A stretch of 16,950 nucleotides of DNA. It comes from G020354785 sp964521285. GTDB taxonomy: Bacteria; Bacteroidota; Bacteroidia; Bacteroidales; UBA10428. The notes below the pieces were generated by a model. It did no database searches and was not told the origin of the DNA. It worked only from the letters and a program-made list of their open reading frames with translations. The position numbers and the translations under genes were made by a program. Location of the stretch: assembly GCA_964521285.1 (NCBI GenBank), contig CAZFQS010000046.1, positions 1-16,950 of the forward strand. The letters are read 5' to 3'. Positions 1 through 8,537 of the stretch are shown piece after piece. Every line of letters starts with the position of its first letter. Within the stretch, counting starts at the first letter, position 1.

Positions 1-846
1 GATAAACCCGGTCAGAACTACCGGGATTCCCGCTTTGACTGGACAGGTAAAATAATCCAGATTACTTTTGATAATAAATATACATTCTGCACCGAAGAGA
101 CCCTTGATCCTAAATTAGTTAACTTGAAAGGCAGAGGCCTTTATAATGAGTTTGGAATAAACGAGGCATTGGGTTACGAAGACTGCAAGGCAGGAGAAAA
201 ATTTTCGAAAATAGGAGTGGGATTGATTAAAAAAGACGATGAACAGCCCTATGATTTTTTTAAGAGTTATAAGGTTACCCCATTCAAGTCATTATACAAA
301 TCCGATAAACAATATGTGATATTCATTTCGTATCCAACCCTATGTAATGGATATGCAGTTGAACTAACAAAGAATATTTCTATAAATGATAATTCTTTTA
401 CAGTCTATTATAATCTGAAAAATACAGGGGAAAAACCCGTAAAAACAGATGAGTATTGCCATAACTTTCTGGCTATTAACCGGAGAATTATTAATGGCGA
501 ATATAAATTACATTTTCCTTTCAGTATAGAAAAGGAAAAGATCAAGGAAATAGTAGATCCTGATGATGTTTTACAATTTAATAATAACTATATAAGCTGG
601 AAATCAGAACTTAAGGATCAGTTTTTTTTGAGTTCACTGGAAAGTGGTAAAAAGGTAAGAGCAACATGGTCGCTGGAAAATTCAGATTTAGGTGTTGGCA
701 TAAAAGAATCAGGGAATTTTATTCCTGAGAAAATAAATCTCTGGGGAAACATTCATGTCGTCAGTCCCGAAATTTTTGTTAAAATTGATCTGCCCCCCGG
801 AAAATCGATGAGCTGGGTGAGAGAATACGAAGTTTATTATCTGTAA
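1..846 (+). CDS. Mutarotase-fold (aldose-1-epimerase-like) protein, 5'-truncated by the window edge
   Basis: The frame is open from base 1, so the first bases already encode protein (DKPGQNYRDSRFDWTGKI...) and the true start lies upstream; the Met at 124 is internal. The YR.SRFDW.G segment near the start, the TDEYCHNF motif (bases 445-468, with its conserved His-Asn) and the long run of beta strands ending at a GKSMSW turn are typical of the galactose-mutarotase-like beta-sandwich proteins common in Bacteroidota sugar-utilisation loci. That fold interconverts sugar anomers or simply binds carbohydrate; which of these applies here cannot be told. No membrane segment is visible in the part present. 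The gene stops 12 bases before the GH3 lipoprotein gene, suggesting co-transcription. The fold assignment is from recognised motifs; the substrate is unknown. Confidence 0.7.
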   Translation, partial: DKPGQNYRDSRFDWTGKIIQITFDNKYTFCTEETLDPKLVNLKGRGLYNEFGINEALGYEDCKAGEKFSKIGVGLIKKDDEQPYDFFKSYKVTPFKSLYKSDKQYVIFISYPTLCNGYAVELTKNISINDNSFTVYYNLKNTGEKPVKTDEYCHNFLAINRRIINGEYKLHFPFSIEKEKIKEIVDPDDVLQFNNNYISWKSELKDQFFLSSLESGKKVRATWSLENSDLGVGIKESGNFIPEKINLWGNIHVVSPEIFVKIDLPPGKSMSWVREYEVYYL

Positions 847-858
847 AAAGTTTTTAAG

Positions 859-3156
859 ATGAATTTATTGCAAACAAAACAAATACTTTTTATTAAAGTA
901 TTGATAATCCCTTTTATTATATCTTTTCTTATATCCTGCAGCCAGGGGAATAAAGAAATTAATGATACTGAAAAGCGGGTTGAGGAATTATTATCGGAAA
1001 TGACCCTTGAAGAGAAAGTAGGTCAGATGATTAACATCGGATTACCTGCTATACTTGAGGGTGACATATATTATGCGCCAAGGGATACTGCTGTTATTGA
1101 CACGGCAAAACTTGCTGACTATATTGGCAAATATGGCGTGGGTTCGGTACATAACACTCCTGGTTATCCGCCGGACAAAGATGAATGGCACAGGCTCATA
1201 AAACAGATTCAGGACTATGCAGTTAACCGCACAAGGCTTGGCATACCTGTTATTTATGGAATAGACGGGGTACACGGTGCTAATTTCATTAACCGTTCAA
1301 CAATGCTGCCCCATCAAATTGCCCTGGCTGCTTCCTGGAACACTGATCTGGCCCTACGGGCAGGGGAGATCACTGCTTATGAACTAAGAGCCGCTTCAAT
1401 ACCATGGAACTATGCACCTGTTGTTGATGTAGCTTCACAATCCCTGTGGGGAAGAATGTATGAAAGTTTTGGTGAGGATCCTTACCTAATATCTCAGATG
1501 TCAAATGCTTATGTTAAGGGCTCCCAGGGAAATGATATATCAGATACAACAAAAGTTACGGTCTGCTTAAAGCACTTCATCGGATATGGTGCCGGCATTA
1601 ATGGCAAAGACAGGGCAAGTGCCCTTATTCCTGAAAATTACCTGCGCCAGTACTATTTACCGCCATTTACTGAAGCAATAAACTCGGGCGCATTAACTAT
1701 AATGTTAAGCTCAAACTCTGTTAATGGAATACCCTGCCATATTAACAAGTATTATATGACAGATATTTTAAAGGAGGAAATGGACTTTCAGGGATTTGTG
1801 GTTTCGGATTTCAGCGATATAGATTTTCTGGTTGAGGCCCACCAGGTGGCTCATGATAAGAAGGAGGCAACAAAACAGGCAATACTGGCCGGACTGGATA
1901 TGATTATGAATCCTTATAATGCTGATGTTTCGGATATTCTCATTCAGCTTGTAAATGAAGGTGAGATTCCGATGAGCAGGATCAATGATGCAGTGAGAAG
2001 GATACTTAGGATTAAAATAAAAACCGGATTATTTGAAAATCCATATAGCGATCCGGATTCATATCAAGATTTTGCTTCCCGTAAATTTATGGAAGATAAT
2101 TATGAGGCAGCATCCGAATGTATTACACTGCTGAAAAATGAGAGTATCCTGCCCCTTCCCAAAGGTAGTAGAGTCCTTGTTACCGGGGTGGCATCAAACT
2201 CAATGAATTATCTTAACGGAGGCTGGTCAAGGACTTTTCAGGGTCAGGATAGCGCATTTAACGATCCGGCAAAGCTGACTATTCTTGAAGCATTAATAAA
2301 TAAAATTGGAAGAGACAATGTAAAATTTATAAAGGGAACAGGTTACGAGAATGATATTAATACTAATGCAGCTGTAAGAGCAGCGATTAGTGCAGATTAT
2401 ATTATTGCCTGCCTCGGTGAGTTTCCGGCAGCAGAAAAACCAGCTGACATAGATGAGCTTCCCTTTCCCATGGCACAGCAAAATCTAGTCAGAGCACTGG
2501 CAGGGACAGGGAAACCGGTTATTCTTATTCTGGTTGAGGGACGCCCGAGAATCATCAGGGATATTGAACCTCTTGTGCAGGGTATAATACTGGCATACCT
2601 GCCCGGAGATGAAGGGGGCAGGGCCCTTAGCGATATTATTTTCGGAGATGTAAATCCAAGCGGAAAGCTGACCTTTACATACCCGAAATATACCGGCAAT
2701 GCGCTGACATATTTGCATAAAAAAGCCGATATAAGAGACAGGACATGGGGATATAAAGGATTCTATCCTCAGTACGAATTTGGATACGGATTAAGTTATA
2801 CATCATTTGAATACAGTAACCTGGAATTATCCACAGATACTTTATTTGCCGGAGACAGTTTAAATATCAGCATAGATGTGTCCAATACAGGAAAAGTTGC
2901 TGGTAAAGAGATTACTGAGCTTTATATTAAAGATATGGTCAGCTCAGTCTCCCCTGATGTAAAGAAACTTATCCGTTTTAAAAAGATTAACCTTGAACCC
3001 GGAGTAACAAAGACTGTTGAGTTTGTTATATCGGAGTCAGATTTGGCCTTTGTCAGTGCAGATAATAAGTGGATAACTGAAAAAGGATATTTTACCTTGT
3101 TTGCAGGGGGAGATCCCGGAAAACTCATGGAGAAAAATTTATTATTTTTAAAGTAA
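859..3156 (+). CDS. bglX: GH3 beta-glucosidase lipoprotein (BglX-like)
   Basis: A 765-aa glycoside hydrolase family 3 protein, the same order of length as E. coli BglX. Residues 1-26 are a hydrophobic lipoprotein signal with a good lipobox (L-I-S-Cys27), so the mature protein is probably anchored to a membrane outside the cytoplasm. The N-terminal catalytic domain shows MTLEEKVGQM, the IDGVHG segment, the K238-H239-F motif, and the nucleophile in VVSDF (Asp317). The (alpha/beta)6 C-terminal domain follows. FGYGLSYT (641-648) leads into a fibronectin-III-like domain (about 655-755), as in full-length GH3 enzymes. The expected reaction is removal of non-reducing beta-linked glucose (or possibly xylose) from oligosaccharides. 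It sits 12 bases after the mutarotase-like gene and 50 bases before the GH94-like gene. The GH3 family call is firm; the exact sugar specificity is not visible, and the symbol reflects similarity, not proven orthology. Confidence 0.93.
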   Translation: MNLLQTKQILFIKVLIIPFIISFLISCSQGNKEINDTEKRVEELLSEMTLEEKVGQMINIGLPAILEGDIYYAPRDTAVIDTAKLADYIGKYGVGSVHNTPGYPPDKDEWHRLIKQIQDYAVNRTRLGIPVIYGIDGVHGANFINRSTMLPHQIALAASWNTDLALRAGEITAYELRAASIPWNYAPVVDVASQSLWGRMYESFGEDPYLISQMSNAYVKGSQGNDISDTTKVTVCLKHFIGYGAGINGKDRASALIPENYLRQYYLPPFTEAINSGALTIMLSSNSVNGIPCHINKYYMTDILKEEMDFQGFVVSDFSDIDFLVEAHQVAHDKKEATKQAILAGLDMIMNPYNADVSDILIQLVNEGEIPMSRINDAVRRILRIKIKTGLFENPYSDPDSYQDFASRKFMEDNYEAASECITLLKNESILPLPKGSRVLVTGVASNSMNYLNGGWSRTFQGQDSAFNDPAKLTILEALINKIGRDNVKFIKGTGYENDINTNAAVRAAISADYIIACLGEFPAAEKPADIDELPFPMAQQNLVRALAGTGKPVILILVEGRPRIIRDIEPLVQGIILAYLPGDEGGRALSDIIFGDVNPSGKLTFTYPKYTGNALTYLHKKADIRDRTWGYKGFYPQYEFGYGLSYTSFEYSNLELSTDTLFAGDSLNISIDVSNTGKVAGKEITELYIKDMVSSVSPDVKKLIRFKKINLEPGVTKTVEFVISESDLAFVSADNKWITEKGYFTLFAGGDPGKLMEKNLLFLK

Positions 3157-3206
3157 ATTTTGAATTCTGGGTACCATTGAAATAACAGGCCAGCAAAAAA
3201 AGACTA

Positions 3207-6200
3207 ATGCAAAAGAAACAAATATTTTCGGGCAAAAGCGAACTAAAACAAAATGAGTCAGCAGTTAAGGGCAACTATATTGAATTTGACGGGGAACAAT
3301 ATTACAGGATTGAGAACTACAACAATATGCCTCCATTTTTTATGAGCATTGTCAGTGACTCTGATCACTGGATGTTCATTTCAAGTAACGGGGCACTTTC
3401 AGCAGGAAGAAAAAATCCAGACAATGCCCTTTTCCCATACTACACCGATGATAAGATAACCGATTCCCCTGAGATTACAGGCAGTAAAACCATAATATTC
3501 ATAAACAAAAACAACAGGACCTATTTATGGGAACCTTTCTCTGCCAAATTTGGAAACCAGTATGATATTAAAAGAAACCTATATAAGAATGTTTATAATA
3601 ACAAATTAATTTTTGAAGAGGAGAATACAGATCTGGGAATCACTTTTTTATATGGCTGGTATAATTCCGACAAATACGGATTTATAAAGAAATCGAAAAT
3701 AATCAACAATTCAGGCGAAGAAGTTGAAGCAGAAATTCTTGATGGCATACAAAATATTCTGCCTTACGGGATCACCCGCGTACTGCAAAATGAATACAGT
3801 ACACTTGTTGATGCATATAAGAAAAACGAGTTATTATCAATCTCAGGCATAGGTATATATTACCTGAGTTCTATTCCTACCGATAAGGCTGAGCCAAGTG
3901 AGGGACTAAAGGCAAGCACCGTATGGTCAGCCGGATTTAAATCGGCAAAGCGGTTACTGTCTTCAAGCCAGCTGGATAATTTCAGGAAAGGTAAAGATAT
4001 TACAGAGGAAACAGACATCAGGGCATTACGGGGGAGCTATTTTGTAAATACTACTTTTATATTGACCCCTGAGACTTCAAGGCAATGGTATATAGTTGCG
4101 GAGATTAACCAGGATATTAATGATATTAAAATACTGGAAGAGCTATTGAAAACTGAACGGGATACCGAGAATCTTTTACAGGAGCCATTGAGATCAGATC
4201 AGAATATTGAGCATCGCCTGGAAAAAGATATTAGAAAAGGTACGGAAAACCTGGTAAAAATTGTTGCAAATGCGGACGGATTGCAAATGACCGGTGATAA
4301 GCTGGTATCATCAAGGCATTTCTCAAACGTTCTGTTTAATGTTATGAGAGGTGGTATCTTTGATAATAATTACAGTATAGATAAAAAAGATTTTTTAAGA
4401 TATATAAATGATATAAACAGGAAGTTAGCCAGGAATTGCGAATCTTTGTTAACCGGGCTTGATTCGACTTTCAATTACCGTGACTTGATTGCGAAAGCTG
4501 AAAATTCGGCGAATAGTGATTTGATTAAGAAAGCTGGAAACTCCGTGAACAGTGACTCAACCAAAAAAACTGAAAATTCCGGGAATAGTGACTCGATCAA
4601 AAATACTGAAAATTCGCTGAATACTGACCTGTTACGTATTTGTTACGAATATTTACCTCTGACTTTCAGCCGGCGGCATGGTGATCCCAGCCGCCCCTGG
4701 AATTTATTTTCCATAGAAACTAAAAATGAAGATGGTACAAAGTCATTATACTATCAGGGAAACTGGCGTGATATTTTTCAAAACTGGGAAGCTCTTGCTT
4801 TATCTTTCCCGGGTTTTGTCGAGAGTATGATTTGCAGGTTTGTGAATGCATCAACAGCAGATGGGTATAATCCTTACAGGATTACACGGGAAGGAATAGA
4901 CTGGGAGGTAATTGATCCTTCTGATCCTTGGTCTAACATAGGTTACTGGGGAGATCACCAGGTTATTTATCTGATTAAACTTCTTGAAATTTCTGAAAAA
5001 TATCATCCCGGAAAACTGGCAGACTTCCTTGAGAGGGATATGTTTGTTTATGCCAATGTACCATATCGTATAAAAGCGTATGACTCATTACTGAAAGATC
5101 CTCAAAACACCATCGATTTTGATGAAGATCTTAATGAATTAATTAACAAGAGAGTAAATGAAACAGGGGCCGATGGTAAATTATTATTGACAAAGAAGGG
5201 TGAAATTTATAAAGTTAACCTCACTGAGAAACTTCTTGTTTCCCTGCTGGCAAAATTAAGCAATTTTATTCCTGAAGCAGGCATCTGGATGAACACCCAG
5301 CGACCGGAATGGAACGACGCGAATAATGCACTGGTTGGTTCCGGAGTTTCCATGGTTACTCTTTATTACATGCGCCGCCTTGTAGCATATTGCCTTGATA
5401 TGTTTGAACCACACAGATTAGATGATTTAATCCAAGGTGGATCAAGTACCATTTCGTTATCAGAGGAGATTGCAGGCTTATTGAATGATATTACAGCTGT
5501 ATTCATTAATAATAAAAAATTACTTAACGGTAAAATATCCGATAAAGCAAGGAAAGATATCCTTGATCTCCTGGGAAAGGCAGGAAGCGATTACAGGGGA
5601 AAGATATACAGCAAAGGTTTCAGTGGAATGAAAAGGGATTTCCCGGCAGACGAATTACTGGTATTCTTCAAAATTACACTTGATTATATTAACCATTCCA
5701 TAAAGGCAAATAAGCGGGATGATGGATTGTATCATGCATATAACCTGATGAAAGTTGAGAGTAATGGAGGTATAAGTATAAGGTATCTGTATGAGATGCT
5801 GGAAGGACAGGTTGCCATGCTTAGCTCCGGATTCTTAAATGCCAGTGAAGCAGCAGACCTGATTGATGCACTGCGAAAAAGTAGGATGTACCGCAAGGAT
5901 CAAAACAGCTATACCTTGTATCCTGATCGTCAGCTTGCCAGGTTTACTGAAAAAAATAATATTCCTGCCGAACTGGCTAAGAAATCGGAGTTAATTAAAA
6001 AGCTTGTTGAGGATAATAACGAGAGTATTGTATTAAAAGATATAAACGGAAATCTGCATTTTAACGGGGTATTTCGNNNNNNNNNNNNNNNNNNNNNNNN
6101 NNNNNNNNNNNNNNNNNNNNNNNNNNNNNNNNNNNNNNNNNNNNNNNNNNNNNNNNNNNNNNNNNNNNNNNNNNNNAGAGTATTGTATTAAAAGATATAA

Positions 6201-6991
6201 ACGGAAATCTGCATTTTAACGGGGTATTTCGCAATGCTGCAATGTTAAGGGACAGTATGGATAAACTTAAAACCAGTTATCAGGAACTTGTTGAGAAGGA
6301 TTATCAATTGATACTTGACATATTTGAAAAAATCTTTGATCACCAGTCATTTACCGGGCGTTCAGGTACCTTTTACAAATATGAAGGTTTGGGATGTATT
6401 TACTGGCATATGATTTCAAAACTGTTGCTGGTGGTTGAAGAAAATTTTCATAAAGCATATTACTCAAAAGCCGGTAAAGAGACTTTAGGCAGGCTGGCAG
6501 GTCATTTTTATGATATTCAGGCAGGGATAGGAGTAAAGAAGACCCCGGCTTTGTACGGTGCATTTCCGACAGATCCCTACTCACATACTCCGTGTCATGC
6601 CGGGGCACAGCAGCCGGGTATGACAGGTCAGGTAAAGGAAGATATTATAACAAGGTTTGGTGAGCTGGGGGTAAGGGTTGAGGATGGTGAGATTTCATTC
6701 CATCCCTTATTGCTTAAAAAGGCAGAGTTCTTATCTGCTCCGCAGAAATTTGAATATTATAATGTCAGTGGTGAGTTAGAAGTAATTGAGTTGCCTAAGA
6801 AATCCCTGGCTTTTACTTTCTGCCAGGTTCCTGTGATTTATAAAATTTCAGAAAACAATAACATAAATATATTTTATTCTGACGGGAAGCAACATGAAAT
6901 AAAAGGTTCCACCATTAACCGGGAGTTGAGCAGTCAGATATTTGAAAGGGATCCAGGCATAGAAAAGATTTTCGTGGAGGTTGATTTGTAA
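3207..6991 (+). CDS. Large GH94-like (alpha/alpha)6-barrel glycoside phosphorylase/hydrolase, split by a false assembly gap
   Basis: The gene reads as one frame of about 1209 aa once the 100 N and the repeated 55 bases (6077-6231) are removed: codon CG+C joins 6075-6076 to 6232, and translation runs straight into the frame ending at 6991. The N-terminal part (HWMFISSNGALSAGR, then a LWEPF segment) resembles the super-sandwich domain of GH94-type enzymes. GYWGDHQ (Asp583-His584) and RPEWNDANN (Asp704) resemble the GH94 DDH and catalytic DWND motifs, and the C-terminal part (TPCHAGAQQPGMTGQ) completes the barrel region. No signal peptide is visible, so the protein is probably cytoplasmic. GH94 enzymes phosphorolyse beta-glucosides or beta-glucans; clan relatives (GH149, GH161) are also possible. 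Residues 431-478 are a low-complexity tandem repeat. The barrel class is fairly sure; phosphorylase activity is inferred from motifs alone. Confidence 0.65.
4497..4640 (+). repeat. Four in-frame copies of a 36-bp imperfect tandem repeat inside the GH94-like gene
   Basis: Copies start at 4497, 4533, 4569 and 4605. Each encodes a 12-residue unit of the form (A/T)-(E/G)-N-S-x-N-(S/T)-D-x-x-x-(K/R/N): AENSANSDLIKK, AGNSVNSDSTKK, TENSGNSDSIKN, TENSLNTDLLRI. The copies have diverged mainly at third positions and at the variable fifth residue. The polar Asn/Ser-rich character suggests a flexible linker inserted between the beta-sandwich and helical regions of the enzyme. Confidence 0.85.
6022..6076 (+). 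repeat. 55-bp copy 1 of the sequence flanking the assembly gap
   Basis: These 55 bases (beginning agagtattgtattaaaag, ending gggtatttcg) recur without a single difference at 6177-6231, directly on the other side of the N run. They represent the overlap of two contigs that the scaffolder failed to merge. Confidence 0.95.
6077..6176. other. 100-N scaffold gap, artificial
   Basis: Exactly 100 N, the usual arbitrary placeholder for a gap of unknown size. Both sides carry the same 55 bp, and joining them keeps the reading frame, so the true gap length is minus 55 bp: no sequence is missing. Annotated literally it would produce two false genes, one with a run of X and one starting at the internal Met codon at 6242. 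Confidence 0.95.
6177..6231 (+). repeat. 55-bp copy 2 of the sequence flanking the assembly gap
   Basis: Identical to 6022-6076. Deleting this copy together with the 100 N (155 bases) restores one uninterrupted reading frame across the junction. Confidence 0.95.
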
Positions 6992-7122
6992 TATAGATTT
7001 TTCACTACGATCCTTCACAAAGATTTATTCTCCAAATTTTTTGAAAGCCATGGAATTTTTATTGTAAAGGCTAAGGGCTACTTTTATAAAAATTTCAAAA
7101 TAAGAGTTATCAAATTTAAAGC

Positions 7123-7902
7123 TTGAAAAACTTTAAGAAATACGGAAATGCTCCTTATAAAGTAGCAGTTGTTCATGGCGGGCCGGGAGCAGTTGGGAGT
7201 ATGACCCCGGTAGCAACAGAGTTGTCTGCAGTTTCAGGTATCCTGGAGCCTTTACTGACATCTCAATCAGTAAATGGCCAGTTGCAGGAACTGGAGGTTA
7301 TTTTAAAAGAGCAGGCAGATATTCCTGTTATCCTTACAGGTCATTCATGGGGCGCATGGCTTGTATATATTTTTGCTGCCCGCTATCCGGAAATGATAAA
7401 GAAAGTAATACTGGTGGGGAGCGGACCTTTTGAGGGAAAATATGCTTCAGAAATAACGAAAACCCGCTTAAACCGTTTAATTGAGGAAGAGAAAGTAAAA
7501 TTATGCACCCTTCAGGACGCTTTAAATGATCCCGGTGTTAAAGATAAAGATGAGATTTTTAGGAACCTTGGAGAGTTGATATCTATGACAGATTCATTTA
7601 ATCCCATACCTCATAAAAGCAAGGAATTAATGGCTCGTTATGATGTCTATCAAAGTGTGTGGGAGGAAGCAAGCGAACTCAGAAATAGCGGAAAGCTGCT
7701 CAGGTTCGGGAAACAAATTCGTTGTCCTTTAGTTGCAATACACGGGGATTACGATCCCCATCCTTATAAAGGAGTTGAAAAGCCTTTATCGCGGATTGTC
7801 AAAGACTTCAGGTTAGTTTTATTAAATAACTGCGGGCATGAACCCTGGCTTGAAAAGCTGGCAAGAGACAGGTTTTACGAAGTTTTAAGGGAAGAGATTT
7901 AA
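7123..7902 (+). CDS. Alpha/beta hydrolase, cytoplasmic
   Basis: A 259-aa alpha/beta-fold hydrolase without a signal peptide. The oxyanion-hole motif HGGPG lies near residue 18. The nucleophile elbow is GHSWGA with Ser75, the likely acid is Asp211 in HGDYDPHP, and the catalytic His239 sits in NNCGHEPW. The full triad is present, so it should be an active esterase, peptidase or other hydrolase; the substrate is not recognisable. The start is a TTG at 7123: an in-frame TAA lies 6 bases upstream (7117-7119), and no ATG or GTG occurs before the first conserved strand, so a later start would remove part of the fold. It is separated from the GH94-like gene by 131 bases with no feature seen, and is followed by AT-rich sequence, so it probably has its own promoter. 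It is a distant counterpart of the secreted hydrolase at 10540. Confidence 0.85.
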   Translation: MKNFKKYGNAPYKVAVVHGGPGAVGSMTPVATELSAVSGILEPLLTSQSVNGQLQELEVILKEQADIPVILTGHSWGAWLVYIFAARYPEMIKKVILVGSGPFEGKYASEITKTRLNRLIEEEKVKLCTLQDALNDPGVKDKDEIFRNLGELISMTDSFNPIPHKSKELMARYDVYQSVWEEASELRNSGKLLRFGKQIRCPLVAIHGDYDPHPYKGVEKPLSRIVKDFRLVLLNNCGHEPWLEKLARDRFYEVLREEI

Positions 7903-7969
7903 CATCCAACATTTATATTTAAAATTCAACAATTATATTAAACTTTCAACATTCAATATTTAACATTAA
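7903..7969. repeat. AT-rich degenerate TTCAACATT-type simple repeat
   Basis: Short, imperfect, loosely spaced repeats of the form (T/A)TCAACATTNAATATTT fill the gap between the two convergent genes. This kind of simple intergenic sequence is frequent in Bacteroidota. No terminator hairpin with a U tract is evident. Confidence 0.5.
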
Positions 7970-8341
7970 TCAGGATTTATATACAGTCATATTTTGCTTG
8001 ACTAACAAATACTTATCATTATCTATATCTCTGTAACCCTGGTCATAACAAAGCTTATAAATGTTATTTTTCTTTGTCACATAGATATTTGTAGAATATT
8101 TAAAATTAAATCCTTTAGCAACCAGTGATTGTTTAGTAACAACAATATTATTAACAGGATTAAGTTCAGCCAAAATATTTCTGTTTTTTCTCAAAATACT
8201 ATTAATATTTTTTATGTAATCTATTGATTGTCTGTTTTTGGTATTATGGTAATGGGTTCTGCAATATGAATCACAGAATTTCTTATCCTTTCTTCCGGTA
8301 AGTATTTTATTGCAGGTCAGGCAATACTTATTTGTATTCAC
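7970..8341 (-). CDS. Small zinc-finger protein of a Bacteroidota type, function unknown
   Basis: A 123-aa protein whose first 30 residues hold a Cys4 zinc-binding pattern: Cys7-x2-Cys10-x12-Cys23-x3-Cys27, in the context GRKDKKFCDSYCR. This Zn-ribbon-like start is recognisable in many small uncharacterised Bacteroidota proteins. The rest is basic, rich in Asn, Lys and Tyr, with no membrane segment. A nucleic-acid-binding role is plausible but only inferred. It diverges from the recombinase gene across a 196-bp spacer with direct and inverted repeats, so the two could be co-regulated, and it could even be a regulator or accessory factor of the recombinase. The gene is visibly more AT-rich than the sugar genes to its left, hinting at separate ancestry. 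Confidence 0.7.
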   Translation of the reverse strand: MNTNKYCLTCNKILTGRKDKKFCDSYCRTHYHNTKNRQSIDYIKNINSILRKNRNILAELNPVNNIVVTKQSLVAKGFNFKYSTNIYVTKKNNIYKLCYDQGYRDIDNDKYLLVKQNMTVYKS

Positions 8342-8537
8342 ACTAATTGATTTTATAAGAATTGATCATATAATAATTAATCGTATCCTTATAAGAATTA
8401 ATATTATATGAAATGATTTTATATTATAAAAATATCTGTTTCAAATCATTTAGACGTTTATATATATTTAAAAAAAAATAAACGGTTAATAAACGCTTAT
8501 AAACGGTTTAAATGGAATCATTTTTATATTTTTTAGT
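8342..8537. promoter_or_regulatory. Divergent control region with helically phased ATAAACG repeats
   Basis: The spacer between the divergent zinc-finger and recombinase genes is very AT-rich. Three direct copies of ATAAACGSTT start at 8478, 8489 and 8499, one DNA turn (10-11 bp) apart, and an inverted core CGTTTAT lies at 8455-8461. Imperfect AATCATTT elements occur on both strands (near 8412, 8443 and 8514), as do two TTATAAGAATT copies (near 8355 and 8389). Phased direct repeats next to a recombinase gene suggest an operator or the recombinase's own binding sites. No clear Bacteroidota -33/-7 promoter could be assigned. Confidence 0.5.

Noticed and set aside
6242..6991. Separate 249-aa gene starting after the N run
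   Set aside because: The start codon is internal: the 55-bp overlap shows the frame continues directly from the upstream part of the GH94-like gene.
8478..8508. CRISPR or plasmid-type iteron array
   Set aside because: Only three 10-bp units with 0-1-bp spacing, no spacers and no cas or replication gene nearby; better read as operator or binding sites.
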